Below the pieces are notes generated by a model. It was not told where the DNA came from. It was given only the letters and a program-made list of their open reading frames with translations, and did no database searches. The position numbers and the translations under genes were made by a program. From Cristatella mucedo (lineage: Eukaryota; Bryozoa; Phylactolaemata; Cristatellidae), in assembly GCA_009760855.2 (NCBI GenBank), contig WPIO01000030.1, positions 248,001 through 312,000 on the forward strand: 64,000 nt of DNA. The letters run 5' to 3'. The stretch's first letter is position 1; each line of letters opens with the position of its first letter. Below, one piece after another: positions 32,671 through 44,887 of the stretch.

Positions 32671-35367
32671 CAGGGGTGTCCAAACTTTTTGCGTTGGGGG
32701 GGCCACATTTCAAAAATTTAAAAGGTCCGGGGGCCACATGCAAATTGGCGTAGTTGACCACATCAGAAATTAAGATCTTAATTTAGTATGACTATTACTA
32801 TTATACTTAATAAATAAACCGCAATACAATAGTATTCTTTAGCATAATTATAATTAAAAATAATAAATAATAAAAATCTAATCATGTGTCCTGGAGAATT
32901 ATTCGATAGATATTATGGCCAATCTTTTACTTTTGGAGTTTTATTTTAATAACATAGACAGAAACTTATAAAACTTACAAATTACATGACAAGGACTCAT
33001 AATATTAATGTCTTCGGATTATTTAAATGCCACAGGTATTCAACGTCCTCTGCACTGCAGGCAATAATGAGATATTTGGCATTGTTTCTGTTTGCATAAA
33101 AAGTCGACATCTGCTGCAGCAGTGGATGTGGCAATTCTAAGCATTCCTGATAAATGTTCATCTGTGAGAACGGATCGAGTCTGTGTTTTCACATTTTTCA
33201 GTCTGGAAAAAAGCTGTTCACAGCAATATGTGCTGCCAAAAAGTGCAATATACCTGCGAGCATGTTTGGCTAGGTTAGGAAAAGACTCTGATGAAACATA
33301 CTGCTTGTAAAAGGTAACAAGGTCATGCTGATCATAAGCAGTTTTTAAATTGCTGTCATTATGAATGTCGATTAGTTCGAGTTGAAATTCATCAGGTGCA
33401 TCAGATGGATCGATATTAAGTGGATTACTAATCATGTTCATGTCATCCGCAAGTTGTTGGAAATCCTGAAACCTCTCTTCGAATTTATCAACACGTTTAC
33501 TAACAAGAGTGGAGTACTTCACATGAGCCAGCGTTTCAGGCGATCTTGTTGCTAGTGTTGTGAAATGTAACAGTTTCTTCTGATCTAAGTGTTTCCGAAA
33601 AAGTTTCAGCTTTTGCACAAACGCGACAACACACTCATACATTTTTATGGACCAGTTGATCCTTCCCTTGGAGTTTGACATTAAGATCTGCAAGATGTTT
33701 GGTCATGTCCACCAAAAAAGCCAAGTCATTCAACCACTGCTGGTCATCGAGGAAGCCAACCTCTTTTCCCTTTTCTGTCATAAATGTTTTTATTTCGTCC
33801 CGAAATGACCAAAACCTGGCTAACGTGTTTGCCCTACTTAGCCAACGGACTTGGCAGAAATAAATAACATCACAGTGATCTGACCCAACTCTTCAAGGAA
33901 AGCCTGAAATTGTCTGTGGTTTAGCGCACGAGACCTTATCACATTGGCTGTTAAAACTACATTGTCCATTACATGTTGCATGCTCAAGACCTTTGCACAT
34001 AGCTGTTCTTGGTGGATGATGCAGTGATGACTGACAATTTTGTGAGGTACTAATTTTACCATTAAAGATACAAATCCATTGTGTCTACCTGTCATTGAAG
34101 GGGCTCCGTCTGTGGTTAAACCAATCAATTTAGTTTCAGGAAGATTAAATTTTGTGAGGACCCTCTTGACCTGATCCAAAATATTCCTCCCCGTTGTAGT
34201 GACTTTCATTGAACATATATCCAACAGTTCTTCGATAATGACAAACTTTCCTGTTACTCCGCGCACAAACACCGACAGTTGAGCCGTATCGCTATTGTCC
34301 GTGTTTTCGTCGAGCGCAAGAGAATAAAATTCGCATTCAGCAAGTCTTTTAGTGAGACTTTCTTCTATGTTGGATGCGAGCTTGTCAACTCTTCTCGCAA
34401 CCGTTTGATGAGAAAGACTGACTTTCTCTACTTCTTTTCTGGACAGACCACACCAGTAAACAGCCTGAGGCATTCCTTAACAAATTCACCATCGGAAAAT
34501 GCTTTCCCACGCTTAGCTTTAGCTTCAGCTATTAAAAACTTACTTTGGTTGAAGCCTCGGACTTGTTGCTGACTGCTGTAGACAATAACTGCTGTCCGAC
34601 GACGCTCTGTTTCAACGAGTTCACGCGATCAATTCGAAGTTCACCAGTCAGGCTGTTGTACCAGTCGCCATGCTTTGTTGAAAAATGTCGCTTAACATTG
34701 TACGCCTTTGCAACGGCAATTGTTTCTTGGCATATTAGGCACATTATTCTACCGAAGCGTTCCATTACAAAATAGTCTACAGTCCAAGATGCTTTGAAAA
34801 GTCTTCCTTCTGCGTCAATTTTTCGTTTTTTGCTAGTATTCACATTCGCCACCATTTTTCTCTGTGAAATAAAAAACAGATCAGTTACGAATTGATTAAT
34901 TTATATTTTATCACAGCAATATCTTATTATTAGTAAGTAAGTTGAGCAATACACGCTTTTTGAAAAACCTACCTGACTGATTCCAGTTCGTGCAGCAACA
35001 GCTGAGAAACCGCTCTTTTTTCTATCCACAATGTGAAACAGTTAATTCCGCTTGCGGAAGCGTTATAAATGTGATCGTAGTGGCGCTGCTGTAGCACAAA
35101 TATATTACTCCTTCACGCCAAAATGTTCACATAAAGGCTAGCAAAATAAATCGATTTTTTTCACCTTCACGCGAAAATAGCCATTCGGAAACTTTCACGC
35201 TTCACGCGCGCATGAAGTAAATCACAGCGCCTTATATCGCCGTTTGTAATGATTAAAAATAACGAAAAACATGGAATGACAAATATTTTTGGGATAACGT
35301 TGCGGGCCGCATAGAAGACCTCGGCGGGCCGGGTTGTGGCCCGCGGGCCACGTGTTGGACACCTCTG
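32671..35367 (-). mobile_element. hAT-Charlie-type DNA transposon with TIRs and target duplication
   Basis: Left end CAGGGGTGTCCAA and right end (as reverse complement) CAGAGGTGTCCAA match at 12 of 13 positions. The element is flanked by a perfect 8-bp duplication, gtataggg (32663-32670 and 35368-35375), the hallmark of hAT insertion. Subterminal sequence reads gggggccacat on the left and cgggccgggttgtggcccg on the right, typical of Charlie-like elements. It is 2697 bp long and holds a broken antisense transposase. It sits inside the family C LINE, so it is the younger of the two. Confidence 0.93.
33040..34855 (-). pseudogene. hAT transposase, frameshifted
   Basis: N-terminus at 34855 (34855-34532): basic K-K-R-K-I-D, then a BED-like finger C-L-I-C ... 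R-H-F-S-T-K-H. The middle block (34473-33838) contains S-L-S-H-Q-T-V-A-R-R, A-L-D-E-N-T-D-N-S-D-T-A-Q (first catalytic Asp region), T-T-D-G-A-P-S-M-T-G-R (second Asp), H-H-C-I-I-H-Q-E and N-H-R-Q-F-Q-A-F-L. The C-terminal block (33693-33040) ends with the hAT dimerisation region Y-I-A-L-F-G-S-T-Y-C-C-E-Q-L-F-S. The frame changes between 34540 and 34465, near 33880 and near 33640, at least three shifts, so no full protein can be made. The order matches the Charlie-type transposases related to ZBED5, EPM2AIP1 and GTF2IRD2. It looks like a dead transposon gene, not a domesticated one. Confidence 0.9.
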
Positions 35368-36650
35368 GTATAGGGTCTTCAGGAGACTATCTCTTTTTAC
35401 CAGATTTCACTACCGTGTCCACATCATTTGCTAAAACCTATCCTAAAAATCTAAAAAATGGCCTTAATGGGTTGTTGACTTTATGGAGGTACGAATATTT
35501 GAATTTTTTAATTAAGAAGGCTGCAAAATTGTCGGCCAAATGGTTTATATCTGTAATGTAAGATCTCTCAGAGACTGCAGGCAAATGGTTCACCATCTTG
35601 TAAATCTGTTTCCGGACTGACCAGCAGGGCTTCATTTTTTGAGTGTGAAAAGTAGCTCTGGCTATCTAAGCTTCCAGCTGTAAACTCAGAATAATTCTTT
35701 TAAATTGGCTAGATCGTCATTAGACCTAGACTTCCTATGACGGCGTTCAGATCAACGTTTGATACAGTGAACCTTTTGTTGAAGTTTTTGGATAGGTGAA
35801 AGACATCTCCGTGGCTCTGTAAATAGAATATACGAGAACTTGCTCATATAAGGGCACTCACTCATAAGTTTAATGTTCACTGCATCAGTGGGAGGCTTTC
35901 GAGGCCGTCCGCCGAATCTGGGTGCATATCAAGAAGGCCTGCTTCGCAGACAGATTTACAAAATTTCTCCGAGTCAATGCTTTTCAAGTTGCGTCGCCGG
36001 ACAAACTCGACATTACCCCGCCCGTATAAAAAACATATATAGTAAAGGAGAATGAGCGGTAATCCAAAATGGTCAGTGGGACACACCAATGCCATTGGGG
36101 CAGACATCCGTAGTAATAACGAGATCTAGGAGATCTGGTCACCGATATGAGAGGCAAGATTAACGTGTCGAACCAAACCCGGTTCTTTAGACAGCCACAA
36201 AATTAGCGGACCTGGCTATAGTTAGGATAGTCAACGTTAAGGTTGAAGTCTCTTGCAGTCAATAACGATCCGTCACGCACAAGTGTTTTAGTGAGGAATC
36301 CCGAAAACTCCTCCCTAAACAATTTTTGACAGCCACAGGGAGGTTATTAGATCACAGCAGTGAGAGGCATGGTCTTTGATGAGGACCTGATTGCAACTGA
36401 TTCCAACAATGACCCATGCGATAAACCACATTTCTTACAGCGAAGCGACTCGAGAACAATGGCAGCAGCACAGCTACCAACTTTATCAGATCACTTCGAC
36501 TGAAAAAATGCGAACCCGGTACGTTGGTCTCAGATACACAGCCACTGAAGGAGAGCGCCATCAACACTTCGGTCAGAAAAACGCATCTAGCTTCTCCTGG
36601 AAAACCTTAGTTTTTAATGAGCGGAAACTAACACGCAGAGTTTAAAAGGC

Positions 36651-37974
36651 TGTTCCATGCCGGAGGGCGGCCGACTGAAAAAGTGGAGTCGGCAGGGAGT
36701 ATGCTCTGCATTTCCGGCAGACTGCGACCGCAGGTCCAGGAAGATGGTAAATTTACTGTTGGTTTAACTATCTCAAGCGAAGTATTAACTGCGCGTGACG
36801 ACAATTAAGTGGCCCGAATGCTAGGCAGCATGTTTCCGGGGCATTAAATGCCGGGCCTGGGAATTTGTAAAGAACCTTAGTAACGGCCGACGGTCCACTG
36901 TTCACTCCATACTGAGGCTCAACGAAGAAGCTACTTTCACAGCGAGTGCTAAACGTCACTTTAAAATTGGGGTTCATTGGTTTGATGACGAATGGTCGAT
37001 GGGGCGAACGTAGGATGCATGGACTCTCTTACTGACCTACCGAAGAAAGCCCGCCGGTAGGTATTGACGGTTTTTGGTATTAGGGTATATATCAGGGTAT
37101 ACTATTTTGGTATTAGGTATTTGGCGACGGAGCACCTTCTGCTAAGCAGGTCCTACTTTGAGTAGAATATTCGAGGACAGCTCATGCATGATCACAGCGA
37201 AGATAGAGCGGAATACCCGAGTTTATTCCGAACAAGCTAGGTAAAAATCCACACCGCGCTCGGAGTCGCTTGAGGCCGCTCTCCATCGCGGGGAGGAATG
37301 AAGCCTGGTTGTATGTAGGGTTCTCGAGTAGCGCGTACGTCTGTAGTATAAAGTACTCTATAACCCGGCTATCATATATCAGACGCAAGCTCCCTGATTG
37401 CCACGTGTTTAGAGCCTTGGTGACTGAGACGAGGTAAGGTTTAGAAAGGAATAGCGAGCTCCCGAGTCTTGGTTACACATTAGCACCTACACGGTTATTG
37501 ACCTCGCCACGAAGCTGTTTATCATGCAGGGTTGCTCTGTTTTTGTGCATTGCGCAGCTAAAAGCAGATGTCAGTCAGTCTGGATTTTCTTTCCCAGTCT
37601 GGAACTGGACCGAGTACCTTGCCGCTGCTACGGCAAGCGGTTAATCGCTGACGCGGTGGAGAGGGCAGCCTCTCAAGCAGCCGGGAAACGCAGTAGTATC
37701 GAGGGTGCCTGCAAACTGGAGAGAGACGCGGCGTCAGCTGCAAGAAAGGCATTTTAAAGGCTGTGCAAAAAGCCTGAAGCAGCAGCTCTGTATCGGCTTG
37801 GACCAGCTGTAGCTGCTCGCAGCGCCCTGCGAGCAGCTACAGCTGCTAGCAGCGCGCATCGCTCGTTTCAGCCTCCAGTACAGCGTGCTGGTATTCGGCG
37901 TGGCCTCCCCCGTAAGACAGGTATTCCCTGTCCAGCATTATCAAGCTGGACTGCATTGAGACTAGGTTGAGACA
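36651..37974. other. No gene recognised
   Basis: Part of 36650-37000 may be the extreme 5' end of the family C LINE; an antisense frame at 36768-36977 is open but unrecognised. The perfect hairpin at 37804-37845 lies here. Confidence 0.35.
37804..37845. repeat. Perfect 19-bp inverted repeat, 4-nt loop
   Basis: Left arm 37804-37822 (cagctgtagctgctcgcag) pairs without mismatch with 37827-37845 around the loop cgcc. The arms are GC-rich and would form a very stable hairpin in RNA or cruciform in DNA. Confidence 0.9.
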
Positions 37975-38245
37975 GAGTGCTTCGCATATTGACCGCTATT
38001 ACTAACTACCTCAGCTCTACTCACTACCTCAAATTTACTCACTACCTCAACTCTACTTACAACCTGAACTGCTCATCTGACTCAGCAATGCTTCTCACTT
38101 TCTCTTTTTTGCGTGAGATGAAGTCTGTTGGCTACCGAATGCGTACCGAAAGTCTCTTAGACTTTACTGCGCTATATACAGCTCTCCTATGTAACACTCG
38201 CCCAGTCTTTGTGCCTTTGTGGAGTTACAGATAGATATAATCACG
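37975..38245 (+). mobile_element. Family C LINE 3' end
   Basis: Encodes D-S-A-M-L-L-T-F-S-F-L-R-E-M-K-S-V-G-Y-R then L-W-S-Y-R before 'gtggagttacagatagat', the family 3' end. Upstream, 'actacctca' recurs several times in near-tandem (37999-38070), expanding the H-Y-L-x-x-T segment seen singly in other copies. Confidence 0.7.
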
Positions 38246-38639
38246 TACATGCATACATTAGCTAGAACTGCCAACGTACGTTTCGTATTTCCTTCGCTGT
38301 CCCTGAATTTTGCTTTCTAGAAGCGAAACTCACTTTCCGAGGCCGAAATCCACCATAACTAACATTCTCTCTGGGTTTTAGCGGAATTCAAAATATTCAC
38401 AGACTGCCAACGTTATCTTTGTTGCTGTATGGTTTCACCGCATTTAAATATGTTTTTGACGGATTTTCTCTCAATATATCACCCTAAAAATTAACCACGT
38501 GAAAAAGGAATATTCGTGTCCTATAACTTAAGCGACACTAAAAATACACTAGGTCAGAGGAGTAAAGCAGACTTTAATTTCAATTGGATCCGATCGGTGT
38601 TCAGCACTGTCCACTCAGACTCTTGAACTTGTATTACAT

Positions 38640-39497
38640 ATGTTTCCGAGCAGGTTTAGAATACTTCGATCGAATATCTTGTCGGCTCACCCACGTCTGA
38701 GAAAACAATGTTGGCATTTTTTTGAGCTGAAAAACTCACTGATAACTCAGCGTCAAATGACTGGGCAAAGAGTAAAGGCAGCCCACAGGAGAATTAATCT
38801 TTTTTCTCTTAGCCTCACTATGACCTATGGCAGCACAAGCTGTTGCCTCACTGCAGACTCAGTGAATGACATTTTCACAGCATCCTTCACTGCATTGGGC
38901 CGAGTAACGTGCCTGCAAGGAGCACTGCAGGTTTCGCTCGAAATAGACCATGATTGTGAGATAACCTACAGTCGAGAGTTTTTTTTATTAATCACGTCGT
39001 CGCTTGCTTTCACATTGCTCGCTTACATGTTATCAGCATTTTTCGCTGCCCTGCCACTAAAGAAAATTCGCCATCAGTGCTCACGCCGACACAGGGTCCA
39101 TATTTATCAAACTCGTCACACTCGGTGGTGGCCTGATTGGCAGGCCTACTTAGCTCCTCCCTCATTCGGTGGAATGCGAGCTGTCTCTCAATGTGCTCGT
39201 CGTCCGTTTCCTCTGGCATATCTGAGAGCTCATTGGCATTGGACCCTCTATAGAGGTAGAGCCGTTTGCTGGTTCGTACCTTTCAATCATAAAACCAAGC
39301 TAGAAAGGTTGCCGCGTCAGAAAAAACATTCAGCATCTCTAGCTTGTGTCATCTCCGATGCCTCTTCGCTCAACGACATTGAGTTCTGCAGAGACAATTG
39401 TTGGAGAGTAGTCCTTATTCTTAACAGTTTAATGTTGCTTATCAATGATTGTCCACGGAATGCTGGTATATCGATAGCAGTGCTAGCGAACACATAG
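38640..39497 (+). CDS. Unrecognised 285-codon open frame
   Basis: The longest open frame in the window, from ATG 38640. I recognise no domain. Residues about 113-137 are strongly hydrophobic (F-F-L-L-I-T-S-S-L-A-F-T-L-L-A-Y) and are followed by a basic stretch, as in a membrane anchor. Cysteines are scattered. Against it: the opposite strand at 39219-39010 also reads like protein (D-D-E-H-I-E-R-Q-L-A-F-H-R-M-R-E-E-L), with a donor-like gtaagc near 39017, so the + frame could be the shadow of an antisense exon. There is no neighbour or splice evidence either way. About 860 nt without a stop is unusual at this base composition, so some coding history on one strand is plausible. Confidence 0.3.
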   Translation: MFPSRFRILRSNILSAHPRLRKQCWHFFELKNSLITQRQMTGQRVKAAHRRINLFSLSLTMTYGSTSCCLTADSVNDIFTASFTALGRVTCLQGALQVSLEIDHDCEITYSREFFLLITSSLAFTLLAYMLSAFFAALPLKKIRHQCSRRHRVHIYQTRHTRWWPDWQAYLAPPSFGGMRAVSQCARRPFPLAYLRAHWHWTLYRGRAVCWFVPFNHKTKLERLPRQKKHSASLACVISDASSLNDIEFCRDNCWRVVLILNSLMLLINDCPRNAGISIAVLANT

Positions 39498-42400
39498 AAA
39501 ATTAACAATAAACGTTGATCTTTTAAGGTAAGCAATCCAAGGTCGACCTGACAGGCCGAGATATCACGCGGTCCGTTGGAAACCCGATCGCCTCATCTAA
39601 GAGCAACTTTGCTGTGTATCTTTGCGCAGCACCATCTTCGCTGCAAATTAAACCAGCATCACGGGCGTGCTCTTTTCTAAATATCCTCAATCAATATAGA
39701 TACTCTTTTGCATCAGCTTCTGAAACCCTACGTAGGAAATCTGAAGAGCAGACTCGACGTAGCTGACTATTCGGTGACATATTGTAGGGGCTCGCGGGTG
39801 CGCGATGGCGGCGAGATGAAGAGCGAAGCCCCCACAAGCGTTGTCGACGACGGCTGTATTATACGATCTAGCAGCCGTCGTGCGTGCTGCTCCGGAGCAC
39901 GAGGCCTTAAGAGAGAGAAGAGAGTGGATAGTGTGCGTGCAGGCCGACGCACAGGCAGAAAGTGAATTGTGAGGCAAGGAACGCGTCACGTGCCGGCAAA
40001 GAGCGCTCCCGTTGGGCGGACAGAACGTCAGCTGGGGGCGGAACCACGTGACGGCGATCACACGCCCACAACATAACCATTTTAATAGCTCAATTTAAAT
40101 AGCCATCACAATCAAAGTAATCTTATCTGATAACTTAATGCCTTCAATTGTGCGTTAAGTTTTGACTGACAACATGGGGAAATCAGCGCTGAGCTGACAG
40201 CCTTTGCTTGGAGATGATCACAGACCAAGACGACGCCGACCTGGAACGGAATTCATTTTTAACGTGTTCCTTATAACAGGCAAATGGACCGTCTGTGCAA
40301 GAGTCTAAGCCGCTGGGGTGAGACCACATCTTACCATTCAAAAACTTCGTAGCTCGTTAGCTCAACAATTAGACCGAATCGGGCAGGAGAATGCCAATAC
40401 CGGCGGAGTGGTTGTCCCGACGGTTTTGCCGGTGCAATCTGTTTTGCTGCTACGCAGACACAGGCAGCAGTGTATTTTTATCGGTCAGGCACAGCCGAAT
40501 GGCTGTATTTCTTGACGCCTTCTTTTTAATGATTACATTCAGGTAGTATTCACTTATTTTGTTCCATAAACCGGAATTTGGCTGGTCCGCCTCAGTTAAC
40601 ACAGTCGTGCTGTTGCCTCTCATTTTTCAATGCAAATAAGACGGCTACTTGAAGCAACACCTGATTGGTCGTTAGGTGTACCCTTAGGATGTTTTTCCAA
40701 ATAAGTTGAACCCGGCGGCCGTGCGTCAGTTTTCTGTCCAAAAAATTACGCCCCGGGTGGATAGCGACACTGGCAGCAAGACCGACAGAAAGCCGATGAA
40801 AAACTGAACGCGTAAGCGCAGCGTAGTTCGTCGTGCTTCAGCAGTAATTTCTCTGTTGCTTGTGTGCCTGCTGATTGGCCCCGCCGCTGAAATTTTTTGT
40901 AGGGAGCATGTATTTGTGCTTGGAATAATCAAAATTGACTGATATTAATCAAACGCTGTTCGCATGTAAATCGGCTGAGCCAGAATAAGTATTGAGTAAG
41001 GGAAGAAGCAAGTTACCTTCATTTCATTCCGAAACTATAAGACAGTATCCGGCTGGGCACTTGAGCCGTGTGTTATCTGTTATGGACTGATGATCTTGTT
41101 TGAACTTTCCAATTTTTGCTCAGTAGCTACTCTCAGGTGGTGTAAGATATTTAATATCAAGTAATCTTATGACCAGCAGAAATAAGTGCCATCTCCGAAT
41201 TTATTTTGCTTAATAAGTACAGATAAACACTATTAGTACGTGTAAACTTTGTTGTAGTGACCAGAGCAGTGATCAAGTTGAAATATCTATTGCCGATGAG
41301 AAAAACGACCAATTCGCGTTTCGTGGTTCACATTGAGTCCAAAAAAACAGTAAATGAATCAAAATTTGTATCTGTTTAACTCGAAGTTGGTAGCGCTTTC
41401 TCTTGCCTCTTTATCCCTTTCATCCAAACAGTTTCGATCCTTAAAACTGCGTTTCAGAAGCCCTGCATTTGACTTGGTAAGATCGAGGTCTCTGATCAGA
41501 GTTCTGAGGTCGGACCAATTGAGCAAATATGGCTCTCTCCTCAGCCGCATCTGTGAGATTGGAATCGGTAACCGCAATATCTTCCTTACTATCTGACATG
41601 CTGCTCTGTCCTGAAGATGGCTGATCCCTCTCCTTAGAGATGGGGACCGGTAGCTAAGAGCAGTGCGGTACTGGGCGATCGATATAGGAGTGCACGGACA
41701 CACAATGGGATAGCGTATGCCTAAATTTGCTTATTAGGCCACGCGAATCCTAATCGACACTTTCACTTGTTATTTAGTCGCTCTTGTCTCGGTAAATTGT
41801 CCACTCGTAGCAAAATGCATCTGCTGGTTGCAAGGATCCTCGGGATACTATAACAATCAAATGTAGCTACTCAGTATTCATTAAGTCTGCAATAATAATA
41901 ACTGAAATGTTCGCTTAAGGCACATGTAATTTTACAACTCTATGGATAATAATCTAGAGTGTTATCCATGCCTAATCCTCACTAATTTGGATAGCGGCAT
42001 ATGCCTGTGCCTGATAGCGAAACCAGAGAATTTCCAAAAATCCTTGCCTAGATCACAGCAACAAATTTGTGCGGGACCTTATCTAATTTTGTTTCGTGTT
42101 GGCACAGGTGATTGTGAAAGCACAATTTGTACCCAAGGACAAAACATGAATTGAAAGATGTTACGTAGGTGATTAAACACTTCCATCTCATGCCATACCA
42201 TGAAGGCGGAGGAACTTCGAATGCTGCCCGTCATCTTTTATTGAGTGCACCGCCCATTGTGTACCTACCATAGCTATCTTAACCTGACCGATCTTAACCT
42301 GACCGATTTAGGATGCTCGCGTTGCGATAGCAGAAGCTTGGGACCATGCCTCCAAAAGAGAACGACGAGGTTTTTTGTAGCGTGCGACTCCAAACGGCGA

Positions 42401-43254
42401 AGTTTGCTGCAGCCTAGCAAGCCAAAGCCACCGTGTTACCACAACGCTCGCGATAAGAGTCGTCGGCGTTGTGAGTGACTCGCGGCCTTTCGTGCTGCTC
42501 GATACTCGGTGGCTTCAGCTGTTGTTTGCCAATCATGCTATTACACCACTATTCTCCTCGCTACACCACTATTCCTAGCTGCATGAGAACGAAACACATA
42601 CTGTTGCACCCTCGATTGCCTTACCTGCTTGACACCGTTTTCAAAATAGTTTCTTCTCTTCTTTCTGTGATTTCAACAAACCTAACGCTTGCTGTATGCG
42701 ATTGTATTCATTCAGTCAAATCCTTAGAAAGGCGGAAGTTCAGCAAGTGTCAGAGCGCATGGTAAATTACAAACCACCCATCCTTAAGTAAATGTGTGGT
42801 CGGCCAACCGCGACTTGCCATCAATCAGACTTGGTTACCACGGGATGACAGCAGCAGCTTCACAAGCTGCTGCGTTAGCTGACTATACCCTAGGCCGTCT
42901 GGGTGATGCGACTAGTTCCGGAATATAGGCAACCGTAGCAGTTTGCTCGAGTTCGTGTCAGGTAAAGACCTCCACTGCTAGCACTAGCAGACGGTACGCG
43001 ACCGCGCTGACATTTGTGTATTGCAGAGAAAGCTCGTTGTTTTTTTTAGGATTGAACAACTGCTTGCTTAACTACCCTCCCAGTTACAAGCCACGATCTT
43101 GTCTCAATTAGCCCAGCGCCCAGTAAAATAAGCGAGCATGCTTACTGAACGTTCTATTATAGAGCTCTGAAACGCGCCCGAAAGCAAACATTATCCTGGG
43201 GTTCTTCGGCGACACTCCAGCACTTCATACTACGTTCTGGATGTCATAAGCATT
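39498..43254. other. Long unassigned interval
   Basis: No exon or known repeat can be supported. Seen: a GC-richer stretch 39790-40060; an antisense frame at 41703-41359 (114 codons) with no domain and another frame over 41610-41430 reading D-S-K-E-D-I-A-V-T-D-S; a 15-bp tandem pair atcttaacctgaccg at 42277-42306. Confidence 0.35.
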
Positions 43255-43880
43255 GCTACGTCTCAGCGGTTTGTGCTTTGCGTCGCAGTTGCCACATTAC
43301 TCCAATTCTCGCCGACCTGCACTGGCTACCAGTCAAGCAACTGATTGACTTCAAGGTTTTGTCGCTCTATTTTAGGTCCCTTTATTCTATGGCTCTAGCA
43401 TATCTCTCCGACATACTCCCCCATCAGGCCAAGCATCGTACCACCCGCTTTTCGGAATCCAACAGTCTACAAATACCTCGTACAAACCTCAAATCCTTTG
43501 GAGACCGTGCATTTAGTTCGTATGCTCCCAAAGCGTGGAACTCCCTCCCGACCTGCGTCAGAACATCCCCTGACCTGACCACATTTAAAAGGAACCTAAA
43601 AACACACCTATTTAGGACAGTATTTAGTAGGTCCCTGTGACTCGTCCTTGATGTGCTTATGCGTGCTGACACTGTGCATGCTGCCACTAACCACATTTGC
43701 GTGCTGACCCTGTGCATGTCACCCCTAACCATATTATTCATTTCGTTTGTTTTTCAAGCATGATTTTACTTACCATTCAATTGCATTTCACTTTACAGCA
43801 AATGTAAAACGCCTAGAGAGAGATTAAGTTCTCTGAGGACGCTTTATCAAGTGAATTATTATTATTATTATTATTATTTT
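43255..43880 (+). mobile_element. L2-A LINE, RT C-terminus and complete 3' end
   Basis: Frame 43278-43640 encodes [39 protein letters not shown] and L-F-R-T-V-F-S-R-S-L before a TGA stop, the intact C-terminus of this family. 3' UTR, hairpin and (ATT)n follow to 43878. 5'-truncated, otherwise one of the least damaged ends here. Confidence 0.85.
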
Positions 43881-44754
43881 GTAGATACTCAAGGTTTTAG
43901 TATAAGTTATCTGAATTTTGGCTACCTACCTGGCCTTCATCATATAGGTCCTTATTCCGTTCCCGCTGGCCTAATATTCAGTCAGGTGCATGAATGACAG
44001 TCCTTAGCAATATGCTTTATCGCTTTACATAGATACGTTTTACCAATCGACGATCGGAGTGGCATATAGCTAGGCTGTCTATTGGTAAAAGCGGCTACAT
44101 ATGGACACGGACCATGCCAAGGACGAGAATGTCATGATCTGCTAGTATTGGACTTCAGCGTGTCCAGCACAAAATAGAATTTTTGGGCTTGACCGTCAGC
44201 GAACCGACGGGACCAAGCAGTTTGTTGACGAACAACAGTGCATGCATTTTGTATGACCTGCCCGTCTACTTTGTGCCCATCTTTTTTGCTCATGCTACTA
44301 TTTCATACATTAGCTTTAAAAGACTGGTGGTGTTTCGCTGATGCTAATCATGTTAGCCTTCATTCTCAGTGACACGCCACTGAAACAAGATTACAGCGTA
44401 GCAATCGCAACCACCACCTCAATGAATTGACGTGACAGCCATCAAAGGACGTGCACAAATCCGCTTTCGGATATGCTTTGGCCAATTTCCGTCATACAAT
44501 TATCTTATTAGTCATACGATAATCATGACTGCACTGAATTCTCCTTGTAAAAGCGAGACACCACAGAACAACTCACTGCCAACTGCTGCAATTCATCGTT
44601 CGCTCGTATTATGTCTGCAACTTGCTGTAATGTCTATTGTTACAAATGTATAAATTCATTTTTAAACGGATCTCCTTTCAGATAGCTGAGTGTTGAGCTC
44701 GTTGTTCGCATAGATGCTATTTAAACTTGGGACCGGCTCCGATTGCAGCATACG
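43881..44754. other. Upstream region of the EGF-domain gene
   Basis: No repeat recognised. The 5' UTR and promoter of the gene starting at 44755 should be here, but no core promoter element can be defended. Confidence 0.35.
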
Positions 44755-44887
44755 ATGACAATGACGTTCTCTGCCACGAAGATTTCTGGTCGAATGATTA
44801 ATGCGACTCTACTCGCAATTCTAAACCTGCTGCTGCCGGCATTTTCTGAAATGCATGTTCGCCTTGAGTATATGGATATCGAGTTAG
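44755..44887 (+). CDS. EGF gene exon 1 (signal peptide)
   Basis: ATG at 44755 is followed by ATG at codon 3; either could start. An upstream ATG (44714) is closed by TGA after 14 codons. Encodes residues 1-44 and ends with TTA G before the consensus donor gtaagtgag (phase 1). It fits exon 2, which needs one upstream base. Confidence 0.7.

Larger units (their letters stand above)
30755..36650 (-). mobile_element. Family C (CR1/L2-group) LINE, near full length, with nested insertions
   Basis: Read right to left: endonuclease with R-D-F-N-L-N-V-D-Y near 36230 (the G-D-F-N motif); a linker with K-Q-I-Y-K-M-V-N-H-L and L-A-D-N-F-A-A-F near 35500-35610; RT with D-D-T-Q-L-Y-L near 31870 and L-D-Y-C-N-S-I-L-A-G-L-P, N-T-A-A-R-L-V near 31420-31520; C-terminus and 3' end near 30830-30760 ('cggtacgcattcggtagcc'). 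The hAT element (32671-35367) and an L2-A tail (30870-31075) are inserted. Without them the element is about 3 kb. Many stops and frameshifts. The exact 5' end is not defined. Confidence 0.75.

Noticed and set aside
33092-34775. Sense-strand open frames across the hAT element
   Set aside because: They oppose the antisense transposase and have no recognisable content.
41942-42154. Cys-containing frame upstream of the EGF gene as a further EGF exon
   Set aside because: The stop follows two residues after the candidate Cys pair and the cysteine spacing is not EGF-like.
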